From NCBI GenBank assembly GCA_934216145.1, contig CAKQBG010000020.1:1-31051 (forward strand): a stretch of DNA of 31,051 nt, written 5' to 3'. This DNA is from an uncultured Anaeroplasma sp. Its GTDB lineage: Bacteria; Bacillota_I; Bacilli_A; Acholeplasmatales; Anaeroplasmataceae. The position numbers and the translations under genes are program-made. Position 1 is the stretch's first letter. Each line of letters begins with the position of its first letter. The notes under the pieces are model-generated. The model was not told where the DNA came from and searched no databases. It saw only the letters and a program-made list of their open reading frames with translations. Shown here in pieces: positions 8,036-18,169 of the stretch.

Positions 8036-8656
8036 ATGATTCAAGGAGAATATATTAATACAATTATAATTCAAAAAAGTGAATTTATTTGTAGAGCGTA
8101 TAGAGTTAATACAATAGATGAAGTAAATAATAAATTAAATGAAATTAGAAAAAAACATTATGATGCAACACATAACTGCTATGCCTATATTTTAGGGGAT
8201 AATCAGGATATTCAAAAGGCCTCAGATGATGGTGAGCCAGCTAAAACAGCAGGTGCTCCAATGATTGACGTTTTAAAAAAGAAGGAACTTACTAATATTT
8301 TAGTAATAGTTACTAGATATTTTGGAGGAATTTTACTTGGAGCTGGAGGTCTTGTTAGAGCGTATTCTTCTTCTGTTAGTGAATGTCTAAAAGGTGTTAA
8401 GATTTATGAGCCTAAGCTTCAAAAGAGATTTATTTTAACTACCTCTTATTCAGGATATAATACTATATTAAATGTAATGCCTAAAATAAATATTGTTAAT
8501 GTTTCATATCAAAAGGATGTTATTATTGAGGGTACAACTGATATTGATTATTTTGATAATTTAACGAGCGAGCTTTATAAATATAAAATTGAAGCATCAT
8601 CCTTAAATGTACTTAATAATGATGTTATCGAGGTCTATAAAGATACTTTAGTCTAG
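8036..8656 (+). CDS. yigZ: YigZ/IMPACT family protein
   Basis: This is a conserved protein of the YigZ/IMPACT (UPF0029) family. Visible marks are KKSEFI-type N-terminus (QKSEFICRAYRV), HNCYAYILG, ASDDGEPAKTAGAPMI, and VTRYFGGILLGAGGLVRAY, which together are diagnostic. The family has an ancient two-domain fold. Its molecular role is unsettled, with proposals of nucleic-acid or ribosome binding and control of translation stress. The frame is open from 8009, but GGTGAT at 8021-8026 fits the anti-SD sequence and puts the ATG at 8036 at the right distance; ATGs at 8027 and 8030 are alternatives. It is the only intact gene here read to the right. Its 3' end overlaps the end of spoIIID by 32 bases, tail to tail. 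Confidence 0.88.
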   Translation: MIQGEYINTIIIQKSEFICRAYRVNTIDEVNNKLNEIRKKHYDATHNCYAYILGDNQDIQKASDDGEPAKTAGAPMIDVLKKKELTNILVIVTRYFGGILLGAGGLVRAYSSSVSECLKGVKIYEPKLQKRFILTTSYSGYNTILNVMPKINIVNVSYQKDVIIEGTTDIDYFDNLTSELYKYKIEASSLNVLNNDVIEVYKDTLV

Positions 8657-8879
8657 TTGCCTCACCGCCTCTAATGTGGCGGATTTTTTTATTATAGTCT
8701 AATAATTTTCTTATTTTTAAATAGAGATTAGAATCTAATGCTTCTAATCTTTTAGTTAAATCATAATGAACAGTTGATTTAGAATAGCCAATAATTTTAG
8801 CCACCTCTCTAACTGTTCTATTTCCTTCTAGCATTAAGTTAGCTATTTGTATAACACGATTATCAAGTTCATCAAGCAT
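8625..8879 (-). CDS. spoIIID: Sporulation transcription regulator SpoIIID
   Basis: The 84-residue DNA-binding protein matches mother-cell regulator SpoIIID. A helix-turn-helix (TVREVAKIIGYSKSTVHYDL, residues 23-42) is followed by the highly conserved LDYNKKIRHIRGGEATRLKY. The C-terminal tail is shorter than in Bacillus (93 residues) and ends YRPR. In spore formers SpoIIID works in the mother cell, activating or repressing sigma-E genes and promoting sigK. The spoIIQ-like gene lies directly upstream in the same direction, with a terminator and a possible sigma-E promoter between them. The last 32 bases overlap yigZ on the other strand, and the other gene's terminator lies inside this coding region. 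The family call is very safe. Whether the organism still sporulates cannot be seen here. Confidence 0.93.
   Translation of the reverse strand: MLDELDNRVIQIANLMLEGNRTVREVAKIIGYSKSTVHYDLTKRLEALDSNLYLKIRKLLDYNKKIRHIRGGEATRLKYLYRPR
8665..8690 (+). terminator. Terminator of yigZ, inside the spoIIID coding region
   Basis: CCGCC (8665-8669) and GGCGG (8678-8682) form a GC stem with an 8-base loop, followed closely by seven T residues on the plus strand, nine bases after the yigZ stop. On the other strand the same bases encode the conserved RGGEATR part of SpoIIID. Confidence 0.65.
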
Positions 8880-8895
8880 AATATATCACCACAAA

Positions 8896-8924
8896 ATTTT
8901 ATGACATTTATGGTGATTTTATGA
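8896..8924 (-). promoter_or_regulatory. Possible sigma-E-type promoter of spoIIID
   Basis: On the minus strand CATAAAAT (8896-8903) resembles the sigma-E -10 consensus CATACAAT, and TCATAAAAT (8916-8924) lies at a suitable -35 distance. Inverted arms ATCACCA (8885-8891) and TGGTGAT (8911-8917) flank the -10. A SpoIIID-type box, AAGGACAAGT, matches WWRRACARNY at 8945-8954. All are short matches in AT-rich DNA. Confidence 0.4.
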
Positions 8925-8950
8925 AAAAAACAAGCCTAAATTAGACTTGT
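8924..8950 (-). terminator. Terminator of the spoIIQ-like gene
   Basis: On the minus strand ACAAGTCTA and TAGGCTTGT form a 9-bp stem with one G-T pair and a 3-base loop, followed by a T-run. It lies nine bases after the spoIIQ stop. Confidence 0.7.
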
Positions 8951-8958
8951 CCTTTAGA

Positions 8959-9645
8959 TTATTTTGTAATATCAATTTCTTCTAGTGTTTTTCCCATTAG
9001 AGAGGTAGGATTTACATAGTCATTTCCAACAATTGTTTGTAAGTAAACATGTACACCAGCTGAGATATCATTTGAGGAAGTTGAAGCTGAACCTAGGATA
9101 TCTCCTTGCTTCACCTTTGTACCCTTTTCAACTGTTAAATCCTGTAATGATGAATAAATACTTACTACATTATTTGAGTGCTTAATTGTGACACTACATC
9201 CTAAAACCTCATCTTCTGTAACCTCTACTACTTCTCCATCATAAATTGATAATACAGAGAATGTGGAATTATCCTTTTTAGCATAGGATATACCTGATGA
9301 TGTTTCTAATGTTGATCCATTATCAATAATAGCAGAAGCTAATTCCTCATCTGTTAAGCTGTTATCAAAGAAGATTCTTACCATTTCATATTCTCCTGAA
9401 ACAGGTAATGAGAATTTTTGAATAACTGATACTGGATTGTCAATATCTTTAGTTGGTTCTACAACGGGGTCATCATCACCATTAGTTGGAGTTACAACAT
9501 CTGTTGGATTTGTAACTGGAATTGTTTTATCCTTAAATGCGAATGATGCAATCGCGATTACAGAAATAAATACAAATAAAATCGCTCCTATAAATATGAT
9601 TAATTCCTTTTTCTCTACTAAAAAGCTTTTAAATTTTTGTTTCAT
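8959..9645 (-). CDS. spoIIQ: SpoIIQ-like LytM/M23 membrane protein, degenerate metal site
   Basis: The 228-residue protein has a short cytoplasmic start, one membrane helix (about residues 14-34), a low-complexity TP/DD/V linker to about 70 and a LytM fold (about 80-215). The enzyme-type zinc ligands are missing. Where active peptidases have an HxxxD motif this one has SSGISYAKKD, and the usual HxH near the end reads GVHVYLQ. It is therefore probably a scaffold and not a peptidoglycan hydrolase, as with Bacillus SpoIIQ, whose LytM site is also incomplete. SpoIIQ sits in the forespore membrane and pairs with SpoIIIAH across the septum. Its place next to spoIIID and DUF1146, and a forespore-type promoter, support the name. 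A generic M23 protein is the alternative. Confidence 0.75.
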   Translation of the reverse strand: MKQKFKSFLVEKKELIIFIGAILFVFISVIAIASFAFKDKTIPVTNPTDVVTPTNGDDDPVVEPTKDIDNPVSVIQKFSLPVSGEYEMVRIFFDNSLTDEELASAIIDNGSTLETSSGISYAKKDNSTFSVLSIYDGEVVEVTEDEVLGCSVTIKHSNNVVSIYSSLQDLTVEKGTKVKQGDILGSASTSSNDISAGVHVYLQTIVGNDYVNPTSLMGKTLEEIDITK

Positions 9646-9661
9646 ACTTTCACCTCATTTG

Positions 9662-9691
9662 TAGTATGAATCACAAGGGAAAAGATTATAC
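9662..9691 (-). promoter_or_regulatory. Forespore-type (sigma-G/sigma-F-like) promoter of the spoIIQ-like gene
   Basis: On the minus strand GTATA (9687-9691) and CATACTA (9662-9668) are 18 bases apart. They match the sigma-G pattern GYATR and CATnhTA, and overlap the sigma-F -10 pattern except for its GG. GAGGTG follows as ribosome binding site. A vegetative reading through TATAAT at 9685-9690 lacks a good -35. Confidence 0.5.
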
Positions 9692-9710
9692 AAAAAAATT
9701 AAAATATTTT

Positions 9711-9929
9711 TTAAAATTGAAAATACGTTATTAAATTATATATTCCTTGACTAAAAAGATAGGCTATAATTCCACTTAAAATAATTTGAGCTATCCTTAT
9801 AGGCCAAATACTACCTTGCTTAAATAAAGTCTCTAAACGTGATGATACTATTACATAATATGAGAAACAAAAGCTTAATAAATATAGGACTGTATATATA
9901 ATATAATTTACATTAATTGCTGTTAACAT
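9711..9929 (-). CDS. DUF1146 (YwzB-like) small membrane protein
   Basis: A 72-residue protein with two membrane helices (about 5-27 and 45-65). A short basic loop between them holds SSRLETLFKQG and the next helix begins IRIAQIILSGIIAYL. The length, the helix pattern and the position just after atpC fit the YwzB family (DUF1146), which occupies the same place in Bacillus. Function is unknown. AAGGAG lies eight bases before the ATG. It is separated from atpC by a hairpin terminator, so it may have its own weak promoter (TTGTGA and TATATT, 16 bases apart, at about 9945-9972) or be reached by read-through. Confidence 0.75.
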   Translation of the reverse strand: MLTAINVNYIIYTVLYLLSFCFSYYVIVSSRLETLFKQGSIWPIRIAQIILSGIIAYLFSQGIYNLITYFQF

Positions 9930-9975
9930 ATTTTTCTCCTTAAATATATTTTATAAAAATAATATCACAATATAG

Positions 9976-10006
9976 AAAAAGCCATATTTCAATTGAAATA
10001 CAGCTT
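9976..10006 (-). terminator. Terminator of the ATP synthase operon
   Basis: The palindrome TATTTCAATTGAAATA (9985-10000) is extended by AAGC/GCTT arms (10003-10006 and 9979-9982) and followed by five T residues on the minus strand, six bases after the atpC stop. Confidence 0.75.
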
Positions 10007-10012
10007 AAATTC

Positions 10013-10405
10013 TTATAGTCTTCCTGCGCCTACATTCTTAATATTCTCACGAAGCTCTCTTTCCTTTTGAGTGAAATCAACAGCTTCCTTTCTATTAAGA
10101 TTCATTCTTTCTTTTCTAATTTCTTCTAGATGAACCCTAGCAGATTCTTTGTTTTCACCAATATGAGCCTCTTGAACAAGTACGCTTACTACATTATCAT
10201 GGAATTCAAGAATTCCTGATACTATTACGACATAGTATTCATCCTTACCACGTACAAATTTAACATATCCCTCATCCATTACAGATATTACAGGAACGTG
10301 GTCAGACATTATTGCATATTCACCATCAGTTGTACTATGAACAACAACGTAATCTACTTCTTCATTATATAAATTTCCTTGATGAGTAGAAACTATTATT
10401 TTCAT
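10013..10405 (-). CDS. atpC: ATP synthase F1 epsilon subunit
   Basis: The 130-residue protein has the beta-sandwich of epsilon (residues 1-85, with HVPVISVMDEGYVKF and the later GILEFHDNVVSVLV) and a charged two-helix C-terminal arm (about 88-125). Epsilon sits on the rotor stalk with gamma and c, and its helices can brake ATP hydrolysis. The arm is well charged and complete. The start lies two bases after the atpD stop. Last gene of the operon, followed by a terminator. Confidence 0.95.
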   Translation of the reverse strand: MKIIVSTHQGNLYNEEVDYVVVHSTTDGEYAIMSDHVPVISVMDEGYVKFVRGKDEYYVVIVSGILEFHDNVVSVLVQEAHIGENKESARVHLEEIRKERMNLNRKEAVDFTQKERELRENIKNVGAGRL

Positions 10406-10407
10406 TA

Positions 10408-12683
<2,276 letters not shown>

Positions 12684-12697
12684 AATATTACCTCCTA

Positions 12698-14209
<1,512 letters not shown>

Positions 14210-14219
14210 CTATCCTTTC

Positions 14220-14735
14220 TTATAGCATTTCCTTCATTTTAACTAATGTATTCTTAAGAGTCATATCTAATGTTTTTCCATTGCATTCGATTCTTACTCC
14301 ACCAATTAAATCGGGATTTACTATATTCTCTATTTCTAAAGTTTTATCTTTGTAATAATAAGCTAATGATTCCTTTAAATTTTTTAATTGCTCCTTTGAT
14401 AGGGGCTTAACTGAGAAGGCCTCAATATGTAAAATATTATGCTCCTCTTGAATTAGCTTATTATATTCATTTAAAATTTTATTAATTAATTTGAATCTAT
14501 TATTATCTATCAACACATAAAGAAAATCTAAAAATAAAGACTCTAGCTTTCCATAAACTTTAGCTAATATTTTCTTCTTTTCTTCCTTTGTTAATTTAGG
14601 TGAATCAAGTAAATCAATAAACTCATTGTTCTTTATGCTTTCATTTACTAATATAAAGCATTCATTTATTTTTTCTATTTTATTCTCTTCTTTAGCTAAA
14701 TCGTAAATAGCCTTAGCATATTCAAGCTCTACCAC
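14220..14735 (-). CDS. atpH: ATP synthase F1 delta subunit
   Basis: The 171-residue stator subunit joins alpha to the b stalk. The N-terminal helical bundle (1-105, starting VELEYAKAIYDLAKEE) and the C-terminal domain with the conserved end (NPDLIGGVRIECNGKTLDMTLKN, residues 139-161) are both complete. The start is GTG overlapping the atpF stop (TAGTG), the same coupling seen at atpG-atpD. Lysine-rich, as are its neighbours. Confidence 0.94.
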   Translation of the reverse strand: MVELEYAKAIYDLAKEENKIEKINECFILVNESIKNNEFIDLLDSPKLTKEEKKKILAKVYGKLESLFLDFLYVLIDNNRFKLINKILNEYNKLIQEEHNILHIEAFSVKPLSKEQLKNLKESLAYYYKDKTLEIENIVNPDLIGGVRIECNGKTLDMTLKNTLVKMKEML

Positions 14736-15310
14736 TATTCTCTAGCTCCCTTCAAAATTTCATCAACAACATCCAAATATTTGTCTTGATTAATTTCTCT
14801 AGCAACTATCTTTTCAGCAGCTTCAAATGCTACATCAACAATTTCTTTACGGATTTCAGCTTCCATGCTCTTTTTCTCGTTTTCTAATTCAATCTCAAGA
14901 TTTTCCATTCTCTTTTGAGCATCTTCCTTCGCTTTAGAAAGAATTTCATCTCTCTTTAAATTAGCTTCCTTTTCAGCCTGATCAAGCATAGTTCTTATCT
15001 TGAATTTTGCATCAGCTAATTCTCCTTCAAGCTTTCTTTGTGTTTCAAAAGCTGCTTCTTTAGATGCTTTAGCTTCTTCTAAATCATGATCCATTGCTTC
15101 TCTTCTTTTTTCAAGAATATTAGTAATTGGCTTCCAAAAGAATATACGAACAATTATAAATAGAATAATAGTAGAAACAAGTTGAACACCGAATTCAGCT
15201 GCTGCAGTAATGAAGTCAACTCCACCACCAGAAGCACCTGTAACAGGTCCTAATGAACGCTTTAAATATTCCATAATTTCATTTATGGCATCAGTCATAT
15301 TTAAAAACAT
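14735..15310 (-). CDS. atpF: ATP synthase F0 b subunit
   Basis: The 191-residue stator stalk has one membrane helix (about 37-57, around LVSTIILFIIVRIFFWKPI) followed by a long charged coiled coil (about 60-165) and a C-terminal delta-binding part. The extra N-terminal 35 residues include a Gly-rich GASGGGVDF stretch before the helix, longer than in many relatives. The chosen ATG at 15310 has AAAGGT seven bases upstream; an ATG four codons later is possible. Confidence 0.95.
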   Translation of the reverse strand: MFLNMTDAINEIMEYLKRSLGPVTGASGGGVDFITAAAEFGVQLVSTIILFIIVRIFFWKPITNILEKRREAMDHDLEEAKASKEAAFETQRKLEGELADAKFKIRTMLDQAEKEANLKRDEILSKAKEDAQKRMENLEIELENEKKSMEAEIRKEIVDVAFEAAEKIVAREINQDKYLDVVDEILKGARE

Positions 15311-15350
15311 ATTTCTACCTTTTAACTACTAATGTAGTCCCTTTCTATTA

Positions 15351-15626
15351 TTAGCTGAATAAAATTAAAATAGCGATAACAAGTCCATATAGACCAGTTG
15401 TTTCAGATACAGCTTGTCCAATTAACATAGATGTACGAATTGTACCAGCCATTTCTGGTTGACGAGCCATTGCATCAACTGCATGTGCTGCAACATTACC
15501 TTCACCTAGGGCACAAGCGAAACCAGTGAATACTGCTAAACCTGCACCAATATATTTTAGTCCTTCACCAACTGAAATCTCAGCTAAAAATGTTAATACA
15601 TTTTGTAAAACTAACATAAAATTCAT
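15351..15626 (-). CDS. atpE: ATP synthase F0 c subunit with two-carboxylate (Na+-type) site
   Basis: The 91-residue rotor-ring subunit has two membrane helices joined by the polar loop ARQPE (54-58). Helix 2 reads GQAVSETTGLYGLV with the ion-binding E75, V73, T76 and Y80. This is the sodium pattern known from Ilyobacter and Propionigenium (QAxAESTGIY). In helix 1 the residue equivalent to the Na+-ligand Gln32 of Ilyobacter is Glu (E42, in ALGEGN). A second carboxylate at this place was described in the Na+-driven ring of Fusobacterium nucleatum. I infer Na+ as coupling ion; biochemistry could show otherwise. The N-terminal stretch before helix 1 (about 22 residues) is longer than usual and might be cleaved or form a short extra helix. 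Confidence 0.96.
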   Translation of the reverse strand: MNFMLVLQNVLTFLAEISVGEGLKYIGAGLAVFTGFACALGEGNVAAHAVDAMARQPEMAGTIRTSMLIGQAVSETTGLYGLVIAILILFS

Positions 15627-15644
15627 TTTTAAATTTCTCCTTAA

Positions 15645-16313
15645 TTATTTTGAATATATTTTTTCTTCATCTTTTATCTTCATAGAAGTAAAGATTACAG
15701 ACAGTATAACAAATACCGCTACTTGAATAATACTAAATGCTAAATCAAATAGTAAATTAATAAACGGCATTACAGGTATTGCAAACCATTCAAAGGCATT
15801 TTTAACCAGAATTGAAATTGCAACACCAGATATTACATTTCCATACAATCTTAAGCATAACGATAATGGAAATGTAAATTCACTTATAATGTTCATTGGT
15901 AGCATTATAGGGGTAGGATCCATAAAGGCTTTTAAATATCCACCAAATCCTAATGATGCAATACCAGTAACCTGAATAATTACAAATGAACAAAATGCTA
16001 ACGCAGCTGTAACAATAATATAGCTTGTTGGATTATCTAGCAAATATATTGATGATATATTCGCAAAGAAAATAAAGATAACCAATGTTAAAAACCACGG
16101 AGCATATGCTTTCCATCTAATTCCTATGTTTTCCTTAACAAATCCATTTACTAAATCAACAATCCATAAGAATGGAACCATCCATATTGGGGTTTTCTTA
16201 TACGGATCAACCTTTTTAATAAAGAAAGATAAGATAATGAAGAAAACACAAAGAACAGCACAGATTATGACAGTCGAAGTCATAGGACCATAAAAGTCAT
16301 ATAAAAAGGTCAC
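15645..16313 (-). CDS. atpB: ATP synthase F0 a subunit
   Basis: The 222-residue stator channel protein has five or six membrane helices. The essential Arg lies in CLRLYGNVISG in the penultimate helix region, and ITGIASLGFGGYLKAF with PTPIMLPMNIISEF is typical for the family. It forms the ion half-channels against the c ring. The start is GTG, overlapping the stop of the preceding gene as GTGA. There is 18-base spacing to atpE, where a strong ribosome binding site (AAGGAG) suits the high copy number of the c subunit. Confidence 0.95.
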   Translation of the reverse strand: MTFLYDFYGPMTSTVIICAVLCVFFIILSFFIKKVDPYKKTPIWMVPFLWIVDLVNGFVKENIGIRWKAYAPWFLTLVIFIFFANISSIYLLDNPTSYIIVTAALAFCSFVIIQVTGIASLGFGGYLKAFMDPTPIMLPMNIISEFTFPLSLCLRLYGNVISGVAISILVKNAFEWFAIPVMPFINLLFDLAFSIIQVAVFVILSVIFTSMKIKDEEKIYSK

Positions 16314-16726
16314 TTTGTTTCCACCTTCTCTTCTTTAAAAAATACTAAGCATAATACAAATATTATTTTCATAACTAGGTATCCACCTAAAGCTATAACA
16401 ATATCCCATATTGCTTGATGATTGTTTTTTATATCAGATAAAAATATCAATGATATAAAAACTCCTAAAAACAAAACAGAACGTAATAAATACCATAATA
16501 TAGCTGATTTTTTAGGATTAAAAGTTAAATGATCGGGATCTAGTTTAGAAAACCTAGTAATGCGAGCATTTTGTTTTATCATAATACTATGATTCATTAA
16601 TCCTAAAAGAGAGCCTATTAAATAGAATTTCCAGTTTTGTCCACAAAAACCTAAAATTAAAGAAATAATAGTAGTAACTAGCAAGGTGATTGGAACAACC
16701 CAAAAATTAGCTTTTAGATTTTTCAT
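16310..16726 (-). CDS. atpI: AtpI/UncI-like membrane protein (four helices)
   Basis: The 138-residue protein has four predicted helices (about 9-28, 32-50, 77-97, 107-132), as in the AtpI/UncI family, which helps assemble the c ring in Na+-dependent synthases. Sequence conservation is low, and the call rests on size, topology and place just before atpB. It overlaps the upstream gene by 20 bases and ends in TGA in a GTGA overlap with atpB. It is the only intact gene in the window that uses TGA as stop. Confidence 0.75.
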   Translation of the reverse strand: MKNLKANFWVVPITLLVTTIISLILGFCGQNWKFYLIGSLLGLMNHSIMIKQNARITRFSKLDPDHLTFNPKKSAILWYLLRSVLFLGVFISLIFLSDIKNNHQAIWDIVIALGGYLVMKIIFVLCLVFFKEEKVETK

Positions 16727-16943
16727 TTTTCTTCTCCTTTTCTTCTTCTTTTAGTAGATATAATAAATATGATATGAAAATAAATAAACCAATTAGCATA
16801 CCTATAACTGCTAAAATTGCCGGCCAAGGAGAATCCTTGTCAATTTTATAGCCAATATAATATCCTATAACAAGAAACAAAACCATTGAGAATATTCCTT
16901 GTGTTCCTATAGAATAATATTTAGCATACTTACCGAATTTCAT
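16707..16943 (-). CDS. atpZ: AtpZ-like small membrane protein of the ATP synthase operon
   Basis: The 78-residue protein has two helices. The first ends GYYIGYKIDKDSPWPAILAV, the typical AtpZ/AtpI-type loop (Gly-rich helix, then Asp and SPWP before the second helix). The tail is very lysine- and glutamate-rich. In alkaliphilic Bacillus AtpZ and AtpI form a cation channel complex; here a role in assembly or ion handling is inferred. The start ATG overlaps the upp stop by one base (TAATG). Confidence 0.82.
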   Translation of the reverse strand: MKFGKYAKYYSIGTQGIFSMVLFLVIGYYIGYKIDKDSPWPAILAVIGMLIGLFIFISYLLYLLKEEEKEKKNEKSKS

Positions 16944-17569
16944 TACTTAGTTCCGAATAAACGATCTCCACAATCGCCTAAGCCAGGAACAATATAGCCG
17001 TTTTCATTTAATTTCTCATCTAATGCGGCTAAATAAATATCAACATCTGGATGTTGTTTTTGTAGATGATTAACACCTTCAGGTGCACCAACTAAGCCAA
17101 CATATCTTATATCCTTACATCCACGCTTCTTAAGCATAGTAATAGCAGCATCTGCACTTCCACCTGTAGCAAGCATAGGATCTACTAATAATACAATAGA
17201 ATCCTTAATGTTATCAGGGAATTTTGCATAATACTCGTGAGGCTCTAAAGTCTCTTCATCACGGTATAGACCAATAAATCCTACCTTAGCAGTTGGAATT
17301 AAATCACGAATTCCATCAACCATTCCTAAGCCAGCTCTTAAAATTGGAACAATAACAACATCATTTGCAAGCTCATATTGAACTGACTTACAAATAGGGG
17401 TTTCAATTTCAACAGCCTTTAAAGGGAATTCACGTGTAATTTCATAAGCCATTAATCCGGCTATTTCATTAACATTTTGATAGAAATCCTTTGTTGAAGT
17501 ATCTTTTTTTCTAATATTAGTTAATTTATGTTTAACTAATGCATGATTAAGAACAACTACTTTTGACAT
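16943..17569 (-). CDS. upp: Uracil phosphoribosyltransferase
   Basis: The 208-residue salvage enzyme turns uracil and PRPP into UMP. The PRPP loop is [10 protein letters not shown] (130-139), the flexible part reads [13 protein letters not shown] (74-86), and the C-terminal [17 protein letters not shown] closes the uracil site. All family residues seem present and length is normal. The first 13 bases overlap rpiB. upp directly before the atp genes matches Bacillus order. Confidence 0.97.
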   Translation of the reverse strand: MSKVVVLNHALVKHKLTNIRKKDTSTKDFYQNVNEIAGLMAYEITREFPLKAVEIETPICKSVQYELANDVVIVPILRAGLGMVDGIRDLIPTAKVGFIGLYRDEETLEPHEYYAKFPDNIKDSIVLLVDPMLATGGSADAAITMLKKRGCKDIRYVGLVGAPEGVNHLQKQHPDVDIYLAALDEKLNENGYIVPGLGDCGDRLFGTK

Positions 17570-18015
17570 TTTTCTACCTCCTCATATTTTGTTATTTTAT
17601 TGATTCTTCTTAAATGTCTTTCATTATTTGAAAAATCAGTATTAAGCCATATATCAACAATTTCCTTAGCTAATGGAATTCCAGTGTATTTAGCTGACAA
17701 AGCTAAACAATTAGTATCATTATGTTCTCTTGTTAAAACGGCAGCATCTTTTGAGCCTACAAGAGCACATCTTACACCAGTAACCTTATTAGCGATTATT
17801 GACATTCCAATACCGGTATAGCAAATAACAATTCCACGATCACAAACACCATCTTTGAGGTCTTTAGCCACCATATAACCATAGTCTGTATAATCACAGC
17901 TATCAGTTGTATAGGTACCCTTATCATATACAATATGACCGCATTTTTCAAGGTAATCAATAATTGCATTTTTCAAATCTAATGCAGAATGATCACATCC
18001 AATTGATATTTTCAT
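17557..18015 (-). CDS. rpiB: Ribose-5-phosphate isomerase B (RpiB/LacAB family)
   Basis: The 152-residue isomerase begins with [10 protein letters not shown] (phosphate-binding His and the Asp) and has the catalytic Cys at C65 in [10 protein letters not shown]. The usual motif is CGTGIG, so Y66 replaces Gly. [12 protein letters not shown] follows. It interconverts ribulose-5-P and ribose-5-P in the pentose pathway, or galactose-6-P and tagatose-6-P if it were a LacA/LacB type. Its position next to upp, as in Bacillus (ywlF), supports ribose. It is the first gene of the rpiB-upp-atp transcript, with AAGGAG six to seven bases before the ATG. Confidence 0.9.
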   Translation of the reverse strand: MKISIGCDHSALDLKNAIIDYLEKCGHIVYDKGTYTTDSCDYTDYGYMVAKDLKDGVCDRGIVICYTGIGMSIIANKVTGVRCALVGSKDAAVLTREHNDTNCLALSAKYTGIPLAKEIVDIWLNTDFSNNERHLRRINKITKYEEVEKCQK

Positions 18016-18045
18016 AATATACTCCTTTTCTTTTTAGATTTTCAA

Positions 18046-18078
18046 TGGTATTATACCACAATATTATTTAATGTTAAA
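18046..18078 (-). promoter_or_regulatory. Promoter of the rpiB-upp-atp operon with a palindrome over the -10
   Basis: On the minus strand TTTAAC (18073-18078) and TGGTATAAT (hexamer 18050-18055, extended -10) are separated by 17 bases. The palindrome TGGTATAATACCA (18046-18058) covers the -10 box, as operators of GntR/HutC-type repressors do. No regulator gene is nearby. Confidence 0.65.
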
Positions 18079-18114
18079 TTACAATTGAAGTTTTTTTGTT
18101 AACAATAACCATTA

Positions 18115-18128
18115 TGAAAACGTTTTGA
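18115..18128 (-). promoter_or_regulatory. cre-like (CcpA) site upstream of the rpiB-upp-atp promoter
   Basis: TGAAAACGTTTTGA (plus strand) is close to the cre consensus TGWNANCGNTNNCA, with one mismatch in either orientation, and has the perfect core AAAACGTTTT. It lies about 60 bases upstream of the -10 box, a position used for activation by CcpA, and just after the GH28 terminator. Confidence 0.5.
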
Positions 18129-18137
18129 AATTATAAT

Positions 18138-18165
18138 AAAAAACACACCTAATTTGGCGTGTTTT
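18138..18165 (-). terminator. Terminator of the pectin-type import operon
   Basis: On the minus strand AAAACACGCC and GGTGTGTTTT form a 10-bp stem with one wobble pair and a 6-base loop, followed by TT and AT-rich sequence. It lies directly after the GH28 stop. Confidence 0.7.
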
Positions 18166-18169
18166 AAAA

